The position numbers and the translations under genes were made by a program. Below are positions 53,596-54,943 of a stretch of DNA of 54,943 bases, one piece after another. Under the pieces are notes generated by a model, which was not told where the DNA came from, did no database searches, and was given only the letters and a program-made list of their open reading frames with translations. The DNA lies in assembly GCF_015352985.1 (NCBI RefSeq), contig NZ_JACYXF010000041.1:1-54943 (forward strand), written 5' to 3'. The stretch is from Noviherbaspirillum malthae (GTDB lineage Bacteria > Pseudomonadota > Gammaproteobacteria > Burkholderiales > Burkholderiaceae_D). How positions within the stretch are numbered: position 1 is the stretch's first letter; each line of letters starts with the position of its first letter.

Positions 53596-54820
53596 ACATG
53601 AATTGAATTGGGATGCATTGTGGACCAATGTCCACCTTGCCACGCTGGCCGATGCGCAGGGCTACGGCGAGATCCGCGATGCGGCGATTGCCGTGCGCGG
53701 CAGCCGCATCGCCTGGCTGGGGCCGAGATCCGCATTGCCGGCCGGCGCGCGCGCTGCGGTTGAGCATGACGGCGGCGGCCGTCTACTCACGCCCGGCCTG
53801 ATCGACTGCCATACCCATATCGTGTACGGCGGCAACCGCAGCGGCGAGTTCGAAGCCCGCCTCAACGGCGCGACCTATGAAGAGATTTCGCGCAGCGGCG
53901 GCGGCATCATGTCCACCGTGCGCGCCACGCGCGCGGCAAGCGAGGATGCGCTGATGCAGGCCAGCCTGCGCCGGGTTCGCAGCCTGCTGGCGGAAGGCGT
54001 CACCACGCTCGAGATCAAGTCCGGCTATGGTCTTGATCTCGAGACCGAGCGCAAGATGCTGCGCGCGGCGCGGCGTATCGGCGAGCAGCTGCCGGTGCGG
54101 GTGAAGACGACGTTTCTCGGCGCGCATGCGCTACCGCCGGAGTTTGCGGGCAAGGCGGACGCGTATATCGACGAAGTCTCTGACCGCATGCTCCCGGCAT
54201 TGGCGAGCGAAAGGTTGGTCGATGCGGTCGACGCCTTCTGCGAGAAGATCGGTTTCTCCTCGGCGCAGACCGAGCGGGTATTCCAGGCGGCAGAGCGGCA
54301 TGGCTTGCCGGTGAAGCTGCATGCGGAGCAGCTGTCGGACCAGGGCGGTGCGGCATTGACGGCGCGATATCGCGGGCTGTCGGCGGATCATCTGGAGTAT
54401 CTGTCGCCGGAAGGCGTCGCGGCGATGGCTGCGGCAGGCACGGTGGCGGTGCTGCTGCCGGGAGCTTTCTACTTCCTGCGCGAGACGACCTTGCCGCCGC
54501 TCGCCGCTTTGCGCGAAGCGGGCGTGCCGATTGCAATTTCCACCGACTGCAATCCCGGAACCTCGCCGATGACCTCGCTGCTGCTGGTGATGAACATGGC
54601 GTGCACGCTGTTCAGGATGACGCCGCTGGAGGCGATGCTTGGCGTGACACGCCATGCGGCGGCGGCGCTGGGGCTGGGCGGGGAAATTGGTACGCTGGAG
54701 GTGGGAAAGGCGGCGGATTTCGCGCTGTGGGAGGTGGAGCGGCCGGGGGAGCTGGCTTACGGGATTGGGGGGAATCCGTGCGGGCAGGTGGTGTTTGGGG
54801 GTGTTGTTAGGAAGGTTTGA
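53579..54820 (+). CDS. hutI: Imidazolonepropionase
   Basis: 413 residues from ATG 53579, overlapping hutD by 17 bp. Opens the imidazolone ring to formiminoglutamate. Amidohydrolase fold: HxH at H78/H80 (IDCHTHIVYGGNRSGEF), the LEIKSGYGLDLETE helix, metal His in VKLHAEQLSDQGGA and Asp in AISTDCNPGTSP. The last ~200 bp become strikingly G-rich. The stop codon TGA is the end of the first unit of a GGTTTGA tandem array. Confidence 0.97.
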   Translation: MPTTTEHELNWDALWTNVHLATLADAQGYGEIRDAAIAVRGSRIAWLGPRSALPAGARAAVEHDGGGRLLTPGLIDCHTHIVYGGNRSGEFEARLNGATYEEISRSGGGIMSTVRATRAASEDALMQASLRRVRSLLAEGVTTLEIKSGYGLDLETERKMLRAARRIGEQLPVRVKTTFLGAHALPPEFAGKADAYIDEVSDRMLPALASERLVDAVDAFCEKIGFSSAQTERVFQAAERHGLPVKLHAEQLSDQGGAALTARYRGLSADHLEYLSPEGVAAMAAAGTVAVLLPGAFYFLRETTLPPLAALREAGVPIAISTDCNPGTSPMTSLLLVMNMACTLFRMTPLEAMLGVTRHAAAALGLGGEIGTLEVGKAADFALWEVERPGELAYGIGGNPCGQVVFGGVVRKV

Positions 54821-54943
54821 GGTTTGAGGTTTGAGGTTTGAGGTTTGAGGTTTGAGGTTTGAGGTTTGAGGTTTGAGGTTTGAGGTTTGAGGTTTGAGGT
54901 TTGAGGTTTGAGGTTTGAGGTTTGAGGTTTGAGGTTTGAGGTT
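54814..54943 (+). repeat. Perfect GGTTTGA heptamer tandem array, continuing past the window
   Basis: At least 18 perfect copies of the 7-bp unit run from 54814 to the window end. The first copy (54814-54820) contains the hutI stop codon. A unit of 7 bp shifts frame at each copy, and TGA appears in each frame, so readthrough would end quickly. No degeneracy is seen over 130 bp, so the array is young or under homogenisation. Confidence 0.97.

Noticed and set aside
54814..54943. CRISPR array
   Set aside because: Units are 7 bp with no spacers; a simple tandem repeat.

Overview
The window looks like chromosomal DNA of a high-GC betaproteobacterium, most likely in the Oxalobacteraceae (Herbaspirillum/Noviherbaspirillum-like). 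That placement rests on gene content and codon style (strong G/C third positions, glutathione-dependent formaldehyde oxidation, an ExeA/GspB pair, a complete hut operon) and is inference, since no rRNA or marker gene is present. Genes are dense on both strands and nearly all look intact. No tRNA, rRNA, CRISPR array or prophage was seen.

Layout: 1-130 holds the edge of an IS5-like element. 171-5825 is a compact four-gene cassette: a KASIII-like thiolase-fold protein, a 1107-residue protein with an acyl-AMP ligase C-terminus and an unrecognised half, a metal-dependent hydrolase and an acyl carrier protein. 5.9-12.3 kb holds a GNAT protein, a polysaccharide-deacetylase lipoprotein, a spermidine-synthase-like membrane protein and a flavoprotein. 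12.3-15.9 kb is a two-gene unit: a protein made of ~70-residue Gly/Gln repeats followed by a subtilisin-like protease. 16.3-22 kb holds an HNH protein, DUF2721, a methyltransferase, formaldehyde detoxification (frmA, fghA) and a short malic enzyme. 22.5-30 kb is mixed, including an MFS exporter/LysR divergon. 30.2-32.8 kb encodes an ExeA-like ATPase and GspB. 33.4-42.2 kb holds small regulatory and metabolic units, including an ECF41 sigma factor with its partner gene and two matching promoters. 42.9-54.8 kb is the histidine utilisation locus: hutC divergent from a LIV-type ABC transporter and hutU-hutH-hutG-hutD-hutI, converting histidine to glutamate through formiminoglutamate hydrolysis. 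The window ends in a perfect GGTTTGA heptamer array that starts on the hutI stop codon.

The most unusual content is the repeat layer. A ~200-bp element with nested hairpins occurs four times (about 19.3, 33.0, 42.5 and 50.2 kb), always in the same orientation. Its loop is conserved while its stems change by compensating substitutions, which argues for selection on structure; two copies lie inside operons. Two further dispersed repeat families and a 173-bp MITE-like inverted repeat are also visible. The best candidates for an undescribed system are this structured repeat family, the KASIII-like/ligase/hydrolase/ACP cassette, and the repeat-protein/protease pair.
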